From: Melampsora larici-populina 98AG31
Taxonomy: Eukaryota > Basidiomycota > Pucciniomycetes > Pucciniales > Melampsoraceae
Assembly (NCBI RefSeq): GCF_000204055.1
Contig: NW_006768768.1
Coordinates: 2,468,751 to 2,532,750 of the forward strand
Direction of reading: 5' to 3'
DNA length: 64,000 nt
In this document: in pieces, positions 46,105-57,264 of the stretch
Layout of the letters: every line of letters begins with the position of its first letter
How positions within the stretch are numbered: position 1 is the stretch's first letter
The notes under the pieces: model-generated
Told to the model about the DNA's origin: nothing
What the model saw: only the letters and a program-made list of their open reading frames with translations
Databases searched by the model: none
Program-made: the position numbers and the translations under genes

Positions 46105-46650
46105 TCAGAATTCAGGTATAGTGTAAGTTGAACTCAGACTGTCACAGAGGTCTGTCGCGCCAAAAGTCATCAGCCATCTAGAAGCCCATGTTGTAATTAT
46201 CAAGCCCAGGATGGATATAATAGCTGTTTTAGAAAACCCCACATTGTTTATCAGCCCCGACACTCATAGAATCTGAGACTTGTCTTTGAAAGCTCACCAA
46301 ACAACATGAAAAAGCCGACTGTTATGAATGACATGGTAAACTTTTTACCGCTAGTTGAAGCCGTAGCCAAGTTGACATCTCGATATTCTGGTACAGTGCT
46401 ACAGCGGTCTTCATTTTCGAATTCTGTGCGAGTGCAGTTGGAATTGGCCTTCACTGAGGCTGACATAAATATAAGCTCTTTACACGTGGGCATGACAGAT
46501 AGTGCGGAAGATTAACTCACCTCCACTTTCTGAAGTCACTGCGCCATTTGAATTTGACACTTGCAACTCTTCACCGGTGGCGGACTCCATAGCTAATCCG
46601 AGTTCTTTGAACTTTTGATCAATTTCTTCTTTCAAAGCTAGAAAACTCAT
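46105..46650 (-). CDS. Small tail-anchored protein (136 aa)
   Basis: Exons are 46650-46521, 46459-46298 and 46223-46105; both introns phase 1. The N-terminus is an amphipathic helix (FLALKEEIDQKFKELGLAME), the middle is polar with three Cys, and a hydrophobic segment spans exons 2 and 3 (FITVGFFMLFAIISILGLII) followed by about 30 residues. No known domain. A 26-bp tandem repeat starts 65 bp upstream of the ATG. 45734-46104 holds no other gene. Confidence 0.6.
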
Positions 46651-46714
46651 TGAAAAGTGAAAGGGGTGTTTTTGGTGGCTTTGAAATCGATGCAGCAAAC
46701 GACAAGAACCGCAG

Positions 46715-46827
46715 GATAAGATGATGAATTGTATGTTGAAGATAAGATGATGAATAGTATGTTGAAGATAAGATGATGAATCGTATGTTGAAGATAAGAT
46801 GATGAATCGTATGTTGAAGATAAGATG
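46715..46827. repeat. 26-bp tandem repeat, 4.3 copies
   Basis: Units start at 46715, 46741, 46767 and 46793, each GATAAGATGATGAATN then GTATGTTGAA, with a single variable base. It lies in the 5' region of the minus-strand gene starting at 46650. Confidence 0.95.
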
Positions 46828-46985
46828 TATTTTGCAAATTATATAACTTTCGCTGTCCTTGCGACTATTTTAAGCTGGTTTTGAGGATGTGTGCTTTTCT
46901 GACACTACTCAACCAAGCGCGGATCTCAACGAGCGTAGTAAAGCCCAGTCGACTTATTGGATTTCTTTCAAGGGGACCCGTGTCC

Positions 46986-47690
46986 TTTGAATTCCATTGT
47001 TGATCTAAAAGCCTCAGGCTCAGTTCAGATCTCAAGTATCCCTTGACAACCCCTCAGCGCACTAAGCCAGCTATGCAATCCGCGCGGCTCAAGCTGAGGT
47101 TGCCTTTGGGCACATATTCCTAAGTGTAATATCTGAGACTCGAGGTAGTAAAACTCGTGACTGTGTTCTTCGAATTCCATTGCTGATATAAAAGCCTCAG
47201 GGAATGGGTCTTTTTGGATCTGGATACTTTGTGTATCTGGTTCATGCTAAACGGCCGCAGAGGACAGGCTTGATTAGCATGAGTAATAAAGCCTGATAAA
47301 GAGAAAAGCACAACTTGAACAGAGAAGCTACATAAGAAAATAAGTACGAGTATTTTTATCACTGAAAATTCTTGATGAAAGAAAAGGAAATCAGGATAAT
47401 GAACTAGATGAATTGGGAGATATTTTTGATTAAGGGAATGAGATCTTCCTATGCATCCAATTCTTCAATGGCATCAATTTATCATTTTAAGATGAGTAAG
47501 ATATGAAATTTCGTCTAAGAAGAATGTATGTGATTGAGTGACCCGGTTACTTCATTATCCGATCCCGTTTCCCGATCCATTCTCATTCTTCAATACTTCG
47601 TACCGACTACCATTCAGATCCCAAGTATCCCTTGACTCAGCGCACTTGAGCCTCTCAGCTGTGCGCGAATCCGCCCGGCTCAAGCTGAGG
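46986..47690. repeat. Duplicated segment, second copy split by a 411-bp insertion
   Basis: Copy 1 is 46986-47099. Copy 2 is 47169-47201 plus 47613-47690. The interrupting 47202-47612 has an end resembling 35085-35190. The remaining 46828-47906 contains no supported gene apart from a minus-strand frame at 47362-47120 without features. Confidence 0.65.
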
Positions 47691-47906
47691 TAAACGGCTA
47701 CGCTGCTTGTGATCCCTACTCACCAATTGATCAAATAAGATCCTTCAAATTCAAATCGTGTTGCGGCCATATCTCTCAACCACCTTCAGACAATCGAAAC
47801 GGCGAGGGCGTGCTATAATCCGTACTTATCGACTCTCATACATACTTACATCAAGAGACTGTACATCTCCTGAAACTTTTAAATCTTAGCTACTTCCACA
47901 CCCCAA

Positions 47907-50900
47907 ATGACCCCTCCGACTGAGGTTGTGTGTCGCTGTGCACGTTGTTTGATGTCAACTTACCGCCACAACGAAGGAAACCAACCAGGGCGAATTTGGC
48001 GACCGAAATCCGAGGCATACAAGCAACATCGAGCTGGACTCAAAAACGCTAGTGCATTGGAACGCACCCAACCAGCTAATCAGCATACTCACACTCATTC
48101 CGCCTTGAACGATCCAGGTCCAGATCAAAGTATGTCATCAAAGATATAGCGAGATGAATCGCATAGCTGACATCGGTTGTTAGGACGTTCGAGCACAGGG
48201 GTGCAACATGAGCCAACAAACAATCGCTCACATCTCGACATCACCCATTTTATCAGCTCCCTCCAACAATCCAATGACCGGTCTCCTAATCACTTTCAGC
48301 CCGCATGGGATGGGAATATCATGGACTCGAGTATGTAGGAATCTGAATTTTCTCAGAAACAATATGTATCGCTGACTCAGCTGTTATCATCAATCAATAG
48401 GTAAATACAGCATGAAATATTACGAGCAATTTGAACGCATGGAATCCGCGAACTTGATCTTAATAACCATGGTTGCCTGTCTACACCTCTTCGAACATAT
48501 CAGTGTGGCGATAGCTACCCTATGTCTTCATGTGATTCAAATCGCCCTATCTATCTTGAATATGTCAGGTAAACATACCAGAGATTGGAGACCGGTCGAC
48601 ATCAGAACTGTAATTAGTGATATGAGGATTGAGCCAGAGATCAAGCGAACTTTCTGCTGCCCCAAATGCTTCCAACTCTATTATGACGACCACATTCCAC
48701 AAAATTGCACCTACCGCTCCACTCGCCGAAGCCCCAAGTGTGGGGCGCCTTTGTTTCGAAAGGCCTCTGGGCGTAATGGCGTTGAAAAGTTGCATGCTAC
48801 TCGACTGCTTTCTACTCTCTCGTTCACCGACTGGTTGGCTAGGTTTTTGAACAGGCCCGGAATTGAAGACTACCTTGCTTGCAACAAAAGTCCTAAGTCA
48901 ACTTCAGTTATGGAAGACGTTTGGCATGGGTCAATGTGGAAATCTTTTCGCGGAATCGATGGCGAATCTTTCACAAGCTCACACAACAACCTGGTATTTT
49001 CCTTAAATGTGGATTGGTTCAATCCTCTTGGTAACAAAGCTGCTGGAAAGCAATTATCTATAGGAACAATTGCACTAGTCTGCCTGAATTTACCACCTCA
49101 TATCAGATCAGCTCCAGAAAACATTTTCGTCGCAGGCCTGATTCCTGGACCCTCAGAACCCCGACTCACGGATATCAACAAAGTGCTGGCCCCACTGGTT
49201 TCCGAGCTCAAAGATCTGTGGACCGGCGTCAAATTGACTTCAACTTTCAACCATCCAAAGCAGGGCTGCATCATTCGTGTCATGCTGGGTCCAATCATAT
49301 GTGACCTCCCAGCAATCAGGAAAGTGTTGGGAATGGCGGGCCACGCCTCCAAAAACCATTCATGCTCGATATGTCTAGTACAAAGCCATAATATGGATCT
49401 GCTTCATATCCCCAAAGAATTGTACCGATCTTTACGTGTTCTTCGCTCCCAATCTTTGGCGTGGAAGAATGCTGCGACCGTTGAAGACCGTGACGAAATC
49501 TTCAAGACTCATGGAGTACGATATTCGGTACTCTGGGAGCTACCCTATTTTAATCCACTGAAACACGCTGTAGTCGAGCCAATGCACAATATTTTCCTAG
49601 GTCTACTTCGGAACCACGCACTCAATATATTCGGCATGAAGACAAAACCCGACGGAAGCTCCAAGAAGACAGAAGGAAATTCAAACATCGAAGACGGTGG
49701 CAATTCCGCCGCGCACGACGATGACGAAATAGAGTACCAGAACCTAGAAGAGAACACGCAGACAAGTGATGATGATAGCGTGGATGAATCGAATTTGGAC
49801 TTTGGAAGTTTAAACAGAGCAACATCAAAAGATGACCTTGATGTATTCTCTGGCACGGGAAGCAATGATTATCTTGATGATGAGACAGACTTATCGCTTG
49901 CATTTGAGAATATGGATCTTGATGGATTCAGCTGTAATACTAAACCTTACGACTTCAATAAACCGGATGAAATAGATGCAGATGATAATAGCGAAATGGA
50001 ATCATCATCAGACGACCTTTCGGAGTTCGACGTGGAAGATGACGAGGAAGACTTTGGTCGTATCTTCAGTGATAAGGAGAATATGAACATACTCCGTAAT
50101 GTGATACAACAGGTCCAACTCCCGACATGGATTGGTCGCGTGCCCAGAGGGATTGGAACAGCAGCAGGCGGCAAGTTGAAAGCAGACGAATGGGTTATAC
50201 TTTTTCAGACGATGATCATCCCAGCGCTTATTTTGATATCCCACAACAAAAACACAGATCCATCCAATATCTTGACTCAAAAAGCTGTTGACAATGCCTT
50301 CCACCTTATCAGTGTTTTGAATATTGTGCGACAACTGGAGGTAACACATGATGATGTTAGATCATTGCAATATCATCTGAAAAGATATCGCCAGGGCCTA
50401 TCGCAAATATACGGGTCCTTCCCAGTGCTTCCTAATCAGCACATGGCTCTCCACATGGCTCGCGTTATAAAGATGTTCGGCCCTGCGCCTCAGTGGACTG
50501 CATGGAACTTTGAAAGACTGAATGGCCTCTTGACACAGATCCCGAATAACAATCATCCCGGTGGGTTTGAATTCTCCACTCTCCATCATCCAGAAATCCT
50601 CAAAACTACCAAATTAACTGACCACCCACGCCATCCTTAAACTTACTGATGAGACTATAGACGACCGAGAACTCACCCTCCTAAAAAAATGGGCCACAGC
50701 TCAGAACCTGCGGTCCATTCTTCCGGTGTTGTGCAAAAGTCTTCCCAAGGAAGCATCAACTCTACTTCTGAAATTCTCAATGCCCAAACGTACATGGAGC
50801 AGTGTCTCGCGAAGTCTTCAAACATCAGACGGTGTAAATTCAAAGTATGCATACGACCCCCAGAAGCTTGAAGGTCTCAGCTACGAGTCTCAAGTCCGCC

Positions 50901-51459
50901 TTGCAAGTAGGATGAATGAAATCTACGAGGAACAGGTTGTTATAGCTACAAATGTTTACAAAATGAAAAAAAACAAACCAACATCATTCCTCTTTCTAGG
51001 TGGGTCAATCAGCTGAACTCTGTGGATCTTGATAATATTACATATACGATCAAACGCAAAAGTATCCCGAATAGCACAGTTCTATATCAGGTCAAGAAGA
51101 CGAAACAGAAGACCGAAGTGGTTTGCGGACAGATTGAAGAAATCTTCACAACAATGATAAAGAAAGGTGAAAGTCACGACATTCAACTTTGGCTTGAAAT
51201 CAACAGGTTTGATGACTTAATAGCTACGCATCAAAAGAAACATACGCTGAATGAATGGCCACATGCAAAGATGAGACTGGTGTATAAAAGGCAGAAAAAA
51301 GTAGATCTAATTCTAATTCATGAGCTCATGGGCCATGTCGCTTTGTGGGAGACCCCAAAGAACTGTTTTGGTATCAAGGAGCCGACTTTACTTGTCACTG
51401 ACTTATCTAAAAAATCAATGACCGCTCATAATATTCTCCAACCAACTAGTAATGTATAA
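47907..51459 (+). CDS. Tnp2-type transposase (CACTA/EnSpm-like), intact frame
   Basis: Exons are 47907-48129, 48184-48330, 48401-50560, 50661-50935 and 51013-51459, phases 1, 1, 1, 0; 1083 residues without a stop. Features: N-terminal CRCARC; hydrophobic helix around residues 145-175; zinc-binding CCPKC..C..C at about 209-237; Tnp2 core with SLNVDWFNPLG (Asp about 328), NLPPHIR..ENIFVAGLIPGP, and CDLPAIRKVLGMAGH..CSICL (Asp about 425); then VEPMHNIFLGL at about 515-525. Glu occupies the position before PMHN, where Asp is common in related fungal proteins. An acidic insert of about 150 residues (DDDSVDESN; SSDDLSEFDVEDDEEDFG) follows. The family cuts and pastes CACTA-type DNA elements. No CACTA ends were found nearby, so mobility is unproven. 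Confidence 0.85.
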
Positions 51460-51808
51460 ACTCCCGCCACAATTGAAGTCCATATGTCAGTTTTTGTGCC
51501 CAATTGAAACTAACAAGTATTTCGATAAGTGCAATAAACACGCCGTTGTATCTATGACTCCTTGAGCAACCGAGTCAAAGGTTGTTCTTCAATATTATCA
51601 TGACCTCCAATCCAATGTCTGCAAAGAGAACGTCATGAAAGAAAAAGCGTAAAGTTTGCCTCAATTCACCTCGAACTGATCTTGATCTGGATTCGAATTG
51701 TAATCCACATTCTAATCCTGATCGATTCTGATTCAATTCTTGAAAAAGACCCTTATATAAATTCTTCATGGTTTCATATTCAAATCTCACAAAGACATCA
51801 AGGTGTGA

Positions 51809-52096
51809 ATGAGTTTATTGACTTGGATGTTCAGTAAACCAACCGTCAATGATCATCGCTGTGACCCAAAGGATAAGCCATCAGCGGGAATGGGCAGGGG
51901 TTGTAGCCGAAAAGTTTCGAGGGCGCGGATTTTAGCCTCACGATGGAGTAAGCGAGTGAACTTGAATACTTCCCAGTACGACCTGCAAAGAAGGGTCAGC
52001 GTGCGCAAACCCAACATGAAGTACATTACTGAAGGTCCTATAATTTCGCTCTCTTTCCTTGTGTGTTTCTTTTTGTGTTTCTCTTTTTATTCATAA
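51809..52096 (+). CDS. Small basic protein with hydrophobic tail (95 aa)
   Basis: A single exon from ATG to TAA. The body is basic (RGCSRKVSRARILASRWSKR) and the last 18 residues are hydrophobic (IISLSFLVCFFLCFSFYS), so a tail anchor is likely. A TATATAA word at 51754-51760 lies about 50 bp upstream, a plausible core promoter. No known family. It directly follows the transposase gene on the same strand, but nothing ties it to the element. 51460-51808 holds nothing else. Confidence 0.45.
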   Translation: MSLLTWMFSKPTVNDHRCDPKDKPSAGMGRGCSRKVSRARILASRWSKRVNLNTSQYDLQRRVSVRKPNMKYITEGPIISLSFLVCFFLCFSFYS

Positions 52097-52447
52097 TGTA
52101 TTCAAACAATGCAAACTATGACTATTCAAATGTAAACATCACGATATGATTCTAAATCAAGTACACTGCCCATTAGCGTGAGTAGGTAACTTTGATCCAT
52201 GGAAATGATCAAGATAAACACAGTGAAATGAATACCATAATAACGCAGTCACTTCAGGAACGTTGAGATATCAAAGAAATAATTCAAGTTATAGACAAAC
52301 TATCCCATCCACAACAATGATTGAGCAAATAAAATTGAGACCCTCCAAACACTTGCAATACATAAGATTTGATATTTGTCAAATGGACAGTACATTGTCC
52401 ATTCCTATTTTATAACATCATGTATGTATTATTTCATAAAGTATCTT

Positions 52448-52642
52448 CCTTCCCTTGCCTAGAGATATCTAGGTGAGGGAAGGTGTATAGCGGGAGTTAG
52501 GTCTCCCTTTCTTCGGATTGTTCATTGTTGAACTATCCTTTCGGGAGACCTGTTATTGGAGGAGGCTCTCCTGAGACGGTTAGTGGAGAGTTCTTCCTGT
52601 GGCAAGAACCCTCGTATGTCTCAGGGAAGAGCCCCCGTTTTT
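52448..52642. ncRNA. Three consecutive long hairpins, candidate structured RNA
   Basis: Hairpin 1 (52448-52483) has a 16-bp stem (two G-T pairs) with a GATA loop. Hairpin 2 (52499-52551) has a 9-bp stem AGGTCTCCC/GGGAGACCT, then GGAT/ATCC, then GTTCA/TGAAC with a TTGT loop. Hairpin 3 (52564-52633) has GGCTCT/AGAGCC, CCTGAGAC/GTCTCAGG, GAG/CTC and GTTCTT/AAGAAC. Five T follow at 52638-52642, as at a Pol III terminator. No A or B box was recognised and no open frame crosses it. A folded-back mobile element is the main alternative. Confidence 0.45.
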
Positions 52643-53106
52643 ATATACAATTAATTTCTGAAGGGCGGGAGGCAGGTTAAAATTTTTGGTTAGTTATTTG
52701 TTTAGATTTATTGTTTAGATTTATAAAATGGTTAGAGGATTGGATTGAGAAATTGATGAGAAATGAAGTTAAGGAATCATATCGTTACTCTTTACATGGA
52801 CAAGTCTTGCATTTCGTGCCTCGAGCAAGAGGCAAGAAACTGAAACAATACCAATTATCATATAATCAGCAAGCCAAGGCCGAAAGCCAGAAACAAAAGT
52901 TACAGCGCGTAAGAGGAGAAAGAAACGAAAAAGAAAAATATGAATTTCTATTTTTCAAATAGGTCTGCTTTAGTTTAATCTACATTAGATTCTGATTTGG
53001 ATACGATTCCAAATCGGATGTCATTCCCTAACGGTCTTTCATAACAGGATAAATGTCAGCATAAATAAAGCGGCGATTAATTTGAGACAACATTCGCTTA
53101 CCATGA
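52643..53106. other. Intergenic
   Basis: AT-rich, with GGGCGGGAGGCAGG at 52663-52676, a word shared with three other places in the window. A basic frame (52754-52962) with Gln/Lys/Glu-rich sequence has an internal ATG but no other support. Confidence 0.35.
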
Positions 53107-53373
53107 TTACGACTCATTGATCAAGTCGATCAAATTGTCAAGCTCCGCCATTATAATCATTTGGTCCCACTCTTTTTGCTCTTTCTTGATAGCCTTGCCC
53201 AAGCCAATGAGGGTGATCATTTCGGTAGGATCAAAATCTCCATATGTATCGATTTGCCGAAGAATATTCTTGATTATACACAACCACATTTGGTGTAACA
53301 TGAACAGACGATCAATGAATCCTTGACAACCTGCTATTTGCTCTGGAGTCGGGCATAGAACAGGACGAGGCAT
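53107..53373 (-). CDS. Small helical protein of 88 aa
   Basis: Single exon with ATG at 53373. The sequence is helical and amphipathic (FIDRLFMLHQMWLCIIKNIL; LGKAIKKEQKEWDQMIIMAE) and ends LDNLIDLINES. A direct repeat GAAGATAAGTTATAAGAAG occurs twice just upstream (53398 and 53430), and a GGATAAAAG word at about 53450 could be a TATA box. No known family. Confidence 0.4.
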   Translation of the reverse strand: MPRPVLCPTPEQIAGCQGFIDRLFMLHQMWLCIIKNILRQIDTYGDFDPTEMITLIGLGKAIKKEQKEWDQMIIMAELDNLIDLINES

Positions 53374-53688
53374 GGTGATTTGCAAGATTGGGCGAGAAGA
53401 TAAGTTATAAGAAGTTTGCAAGACTTGAAGATAAGTTATAAGAAGCGTCTTTTATCCAATAGATAAGGCAATTGAATATGAAACCTGCGAACAAGTGGAA
53501 TATTGTGTTGGACAATGATGAACGTCGGACGGGGCAGTCTTTTTATGACTGTTCTGCCGCTTTATTTGTACGCTCGCTCCGTATGCGTTTTCCCGCAAGG
53601 AAAACACGAAATCATGAAACGTCATCAAAGTTAATTCAGAATATCTTTGATATTCCTTTCATCATTGAAATATTGGCCCGTAAAATGA

Positions 53689-53997
53689 ATGAGAGATGAC
53701 TTTATCGCAATACAATCCTCGCGATACAAATTTGGCCTCGCATTAAGATGGTATTGTTCTTATCGATTGTATTGTATCTTATGTTCCGCAGCGGGACAAG
53801 CGGATCAAGTCGGAGTTAACAACATGATATCACGAAGATCCAATGCGGGACAAGCGGAACAAGTCAGAGTCAACAACATGATATCACAAAGATATGAGGA
53901 TTCAATGCCGCACAAGCGGATCAAGCGCGGTTCTTTACATGTTGAAAAAAGGGTTCTACATGAATCAAGAGTCGCATATATGGTGGTGGATTTCTAA
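53689..53997 (+). CDS. Doubtful ORF across a tandem repeat
   Basis: The frame from an ATG at 53689 encodes 102 residues. 53790-53935 contains two and a half imperfect repeats of 54-63 bp (GCGGGACAAGCGGATCAAG..CAACATGATATCAC), translated as AGQADQVGVNNMISRR and AGQAEQVRVNNMISQR. The repeat keeps the frame open, but there is no other evidence of a gene. Confidence 0.2.
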   Translation: MRDDFIAIQSSRYKFGLALRWYCSYRLYCILCSAAGQADQVGVNNMISRRSNAGQAEQVRVNNMISQRYEDSMPHKRIKRGSLHVEKRVLHESRVAYMVVDF

Positions 53998-54070
53998 AAT
54001 CGATTCTCTTTCTTTCTAATCATTCATGATGAACACTGAAACCCGGCCCCGTCTGGCCGTATGTGACTTG

Positions 54071-54086
54071 AGGTTGTCGACAACCG
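54071..54086. promoter_or_regulatory. AGGTTGTCGACAACCG, one-mismatch palindrome (site 8)
   Basis: Lies 316 bp upstream of the ATG of family B copy 2. It is at a different distance, and in different flanks, from site 2 upstream of copy 1, so it may be independent of the duplication. Confidence 0.5.
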
Positions 54087-54386
54087 AATCCTTCCTCTAC
54101 CTTCCACCTTTAGATTGGGTACACCACAAGGCCAAAGAAATAAGAAAGAAGATGACTATCTAAATGGCGCAAAGATCAAAAGACAACACTATTCCTTTTA
54201 CCGACTGAATGACCGCTGTGTTGATAGGCTAGTTTCATACGTCTGTAATTATGTCGATAGTGTGATATGCAATAATGCAAGCCTACACTTTTTGTAAAAC
54301 AAGAAACCTTCCTCAATTATGACGGCCATTTCTAGTACTTCACTCGAGACTAAGGCCTTCGGTAATAGTGAGGAGTGGGGTTAAGC

Positions 54387-55819
54387 ATGGCAGATGGAAC
54401 CCCCACATCTCAAAAACCCTTCATGAGCGTATCTTCCACGCCGACGTGGAGGACAAAGAAACACGTAATATTGGACATTTCGATGATGGACGTTCTTATC
54501 CTGTTTGTCCGTACAACCTCAGGTCAAGACCTTGTTTGTGGTGCCCGCGGTTGCTCGTGGCCGTTTGTATTGCCAGTGGGGATGTCCCAAGCAGTCTTCT
54601 CATCAATTCTCCCGGTGGGTCTGAAAGGCGATCATGCTAACAAAAGGAAGAATCGCGGTGAGGACAAACAACCCTGCGATGTTCCTATTACCAGCTTCAA
54701 CTGATAGATCTCTCCTTATTGGTTGAATACTTCACTCTCTTGCTCCAGAACTCCAGAATTTCAGCCGACAATGAAGACAAGATCAAGTAAATCTACCTCC
54801 ACAATCCAAGAGTCTCACATGAATTCCCCTGTTGTAAAGGCGGAACCTTCAACTCCAAAAGAGGTCTTAGTATCTCGAAAAAGGCCATCCACCGGTACCA
54901 GCTATCAACCTGACAATGATGGTCATCAGCACGTAGGGAACCGACCCCGCTTATCCTCGCCCACTTCGAACTTTCAAGCTCGACTAGATCGCCTTCAAAA
55001 AAAGGTCGAGGATCTTGCTGACAGCGTCAAGGAATGTGCTGAGCAAGCAGAAGAGGTTAGTTGATGAGGACCGAGAATATATGCATCTGTTGACGATTTG
55101 GGATTGCCTCACCAGCTCGAAGTCGCTAGAACTGTTCTCGAAGAGAAACTTGTCGACGATGAGGAGAAATCGTCCAAATTAGCTACCAAACAAATTCAAC
55201 GGGAGCTACGTAAGGAGATCATCCCTAACATCACCTCTCTGAATGAACAAGTGTGTTTCTACTTTATTGTGTGTTTTGCTATGACAAGGGAATTGACGTC
55301 TCCAAACCCCTCAAACCGATGTAATCTAGATCGCGACTCTCAAGGGTGATTTGAGCAACAGGCTGGATCTTGGTCGTCAGGTCAAGGAGGTGAGAGCGTT
55401 GGATCCTGATATGGTCTGTGGCTCTCAGAATTATGACTAATTTTCTACTTTTCCCGGGCTCCAGATTCAGGAACAGCTTCAAATACTCGAAGGTAGAATC
55501 GCACACGAACATGCACCCCCGGAGTTGTCCGCAAAGCAGATGGAAGAAATTTGTCAGGTGAGTGTTTTGTGTTCAATGAGCTTAGGGCAAGACTAATGTT
55601 CGGTTGTTTTAGTACATTAAACAGAAGATATCTTCATTGGCCAATGATAAAACCCTGAATGTCAAGCAATCCGCCACTCCAGCTGCTGGGAAAGTGTCCT
55701 TGGATATGGGTAAGGCTTGCGAGATAAGAGGTGCACTTCAAGATATGCACAAGACTTTTGATGAAATGATTCAGCATGTCTTGCAATCGGAGGAAGGAGG
55801 GCATGGTGTCAACAACTGA
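54387..55819 (+). CDS. Coiled-coil protein, family B copy 2 (354 aa, six exons)
   Basis: Exons are 54387-54657, 54757-55055, 55116-55250, 55330-55389, 55465-55557 and 55613-55819. Exons 2-6 are near-identical to those at 16956-19234. The first exon differs: compared with copy 1 it lacks roughly 200 bp between GTCAAGACC and TTTGTGGTGCCC, so the N-terminus (MADGTPTSQKPFM..) is new up to CGARGCSWPFVLPVGM. Intron 5 is 55 nt and is the empty site for the LTR present in copy 1. A coiled-coil scaffold role is plausible but unproven. Confidence 0.7.
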
Positions 55820-56181
55820 GCCCTTATCTTACTTTTTCTCAACATAGACAACCTGTGTTGAAGTGTATGGGTGTATGGGTGTCGCTGTGTTTGTTTGCTT
55901 GGTTGTGTTCCATGTTGTCTCACTATCAATCCCGGCTCAGTGTATGTTGAAATGTAAGTTTAAAAGTCTTCGACGAAGCTGAATCAATCGAATGCTCACG
56001 CTCAATGCGTCCATGTATCCACACCCCAATTCCAAATCCATGAGTCCACCATTCTATCATCCAAATGCGCCATGTTTTATGTCAACAGTGTCTCGTGTGA
56101 TCTGTTGTACAAAGCTTTGCCCTTTATTCCTCCCATCCCTCTATTTTCATCCTCATCCCATCATCATTCACAGCATTTGTT
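55820..56181 (+). other. 3' flank shared with family B copy 1
   Basis: Matches 16620-16955 inverted, with moderate divergence, ending near 56170. No supported gene. Confidence 0.5.
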
Positions 56182-56651
56182 ATGCATGCACTTGAAGACC
56201 TTTTTCGAGATAATTGCGCCCCGAAATCTGTGCAAGGAAGTAGTTCATCGTCTCTTGGTGATCTTACATGTGGCTATCTACTTTTTGTTATCACTGGAAA
56301 GAGTGCGGTTTGGGATGATAACTTCGCGAATGTACCATTGAAGTGCAACATGAAGAGAACCCGCTCATGTCCTCATATTCAGGTGGTAAGGTCAGATTCC
56401 AAAGAACGGATGTTCACATTCTCTTTTGAACAATTCCACTTGAATCATGCTGGATCACTTGTGCTGATAATATACGCTTTTCCCAATGTTCCAAAAGTTT
56501 TTTTTGGATTTTATCGTTTTTTTACACTGTCAGCTCTAGTGAATAAACACATTGATGTCTGTCTTATTACCCCTGCGGTCCCTTTTCCGACCGTACATCC
56601 CACAATGGGGTTTTTTTATTCTCAATCCTTCCAAGTACGTGTCCTTTCATG
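56182..56651 (+). pseudogene. 5'-truncated relative of the signal-anchor gene at 24604
   Basis: 56200-56470 aligns with the intron and second exon of the gene at 24986-24604 (VPLKCNMKRTRSCPH versus VTLKRNMKITCSGPD; SKERM shared). The first, signal-anchor exon is missing here, but the C-terminal part that the other copy lost is present (SLVLIIYAFPNVPKVFFGFY; NKHIDVCLITPAVPFPTVHP). A donor at 56634 could join a short exon at 56761. An ATG at 56182 opens the frame through the former intron, so a shortened gene cannot be excluded. Confidence 0.4.
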
Positions 56652-57264
56652 AAGATTTGCGTTACTTTCCTGGGTAAGTCAAATGACAAAGTGGCATTAC
56701 TGTCTGTTGTGCTTCCCTCATCTTCAAACTTGTTTAACTTGGTTCTCCACTTGAATCCAGGCACCCAATTTCGCTATCCTCATCCACCGTTAAAGACTAC
56801 TCAATATCCATGGAGCCAGCAACAGTCGAGCACTACGACAGCCAGGATCTTATAGTGTTTAGGCCCAATAGAACAGTGTTCATGCGCGGGTTTTGTAGAC
56901 TCCGGCCTTCCTCGTGAGATCAATTTGACGCATCAAAATTCCAATCTCTCTTTTTGATACTCTTGAAGTACGATTCACACATCCCACTGACTCTTTTTCC
57001 GTTTCCCCGGTCATCCAGCATCCAACAGGCTCCCCATCGATCTCAGGGCGTGACATTGGATTCCAGGACCGACATCGACGGAGTGCTAGAAATTATGCAG
57101 AAACATGTGAATACTTTAAGTGACGTGATTATTATGACCCCGGATGGAACTGGCTACCACGGTGGAGTGCAGATACCACGAAACCAATTGTGAGCCTGCT
57201 TTTTTGTTCCAAGGTAATCGCTAGCTCTCAACTGATGTAGTTACTCCGAAACAATCTAAGAACA

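Noticed and set aside
50640..50640. Premature end of the transposase at 50640
   Set aside because: An intron from 50561 to 50660 with a GTGGGT donor and a CTATAG acceptor removes this stop and keeps phase; the downstream frames continue to 51459.
56954..57193. 79-codon frame before 57265
   Set aside because: No ATG at its start, and the frame that would splice in phase to the next exon is a different one interrupted by a stop, so no gene was called.
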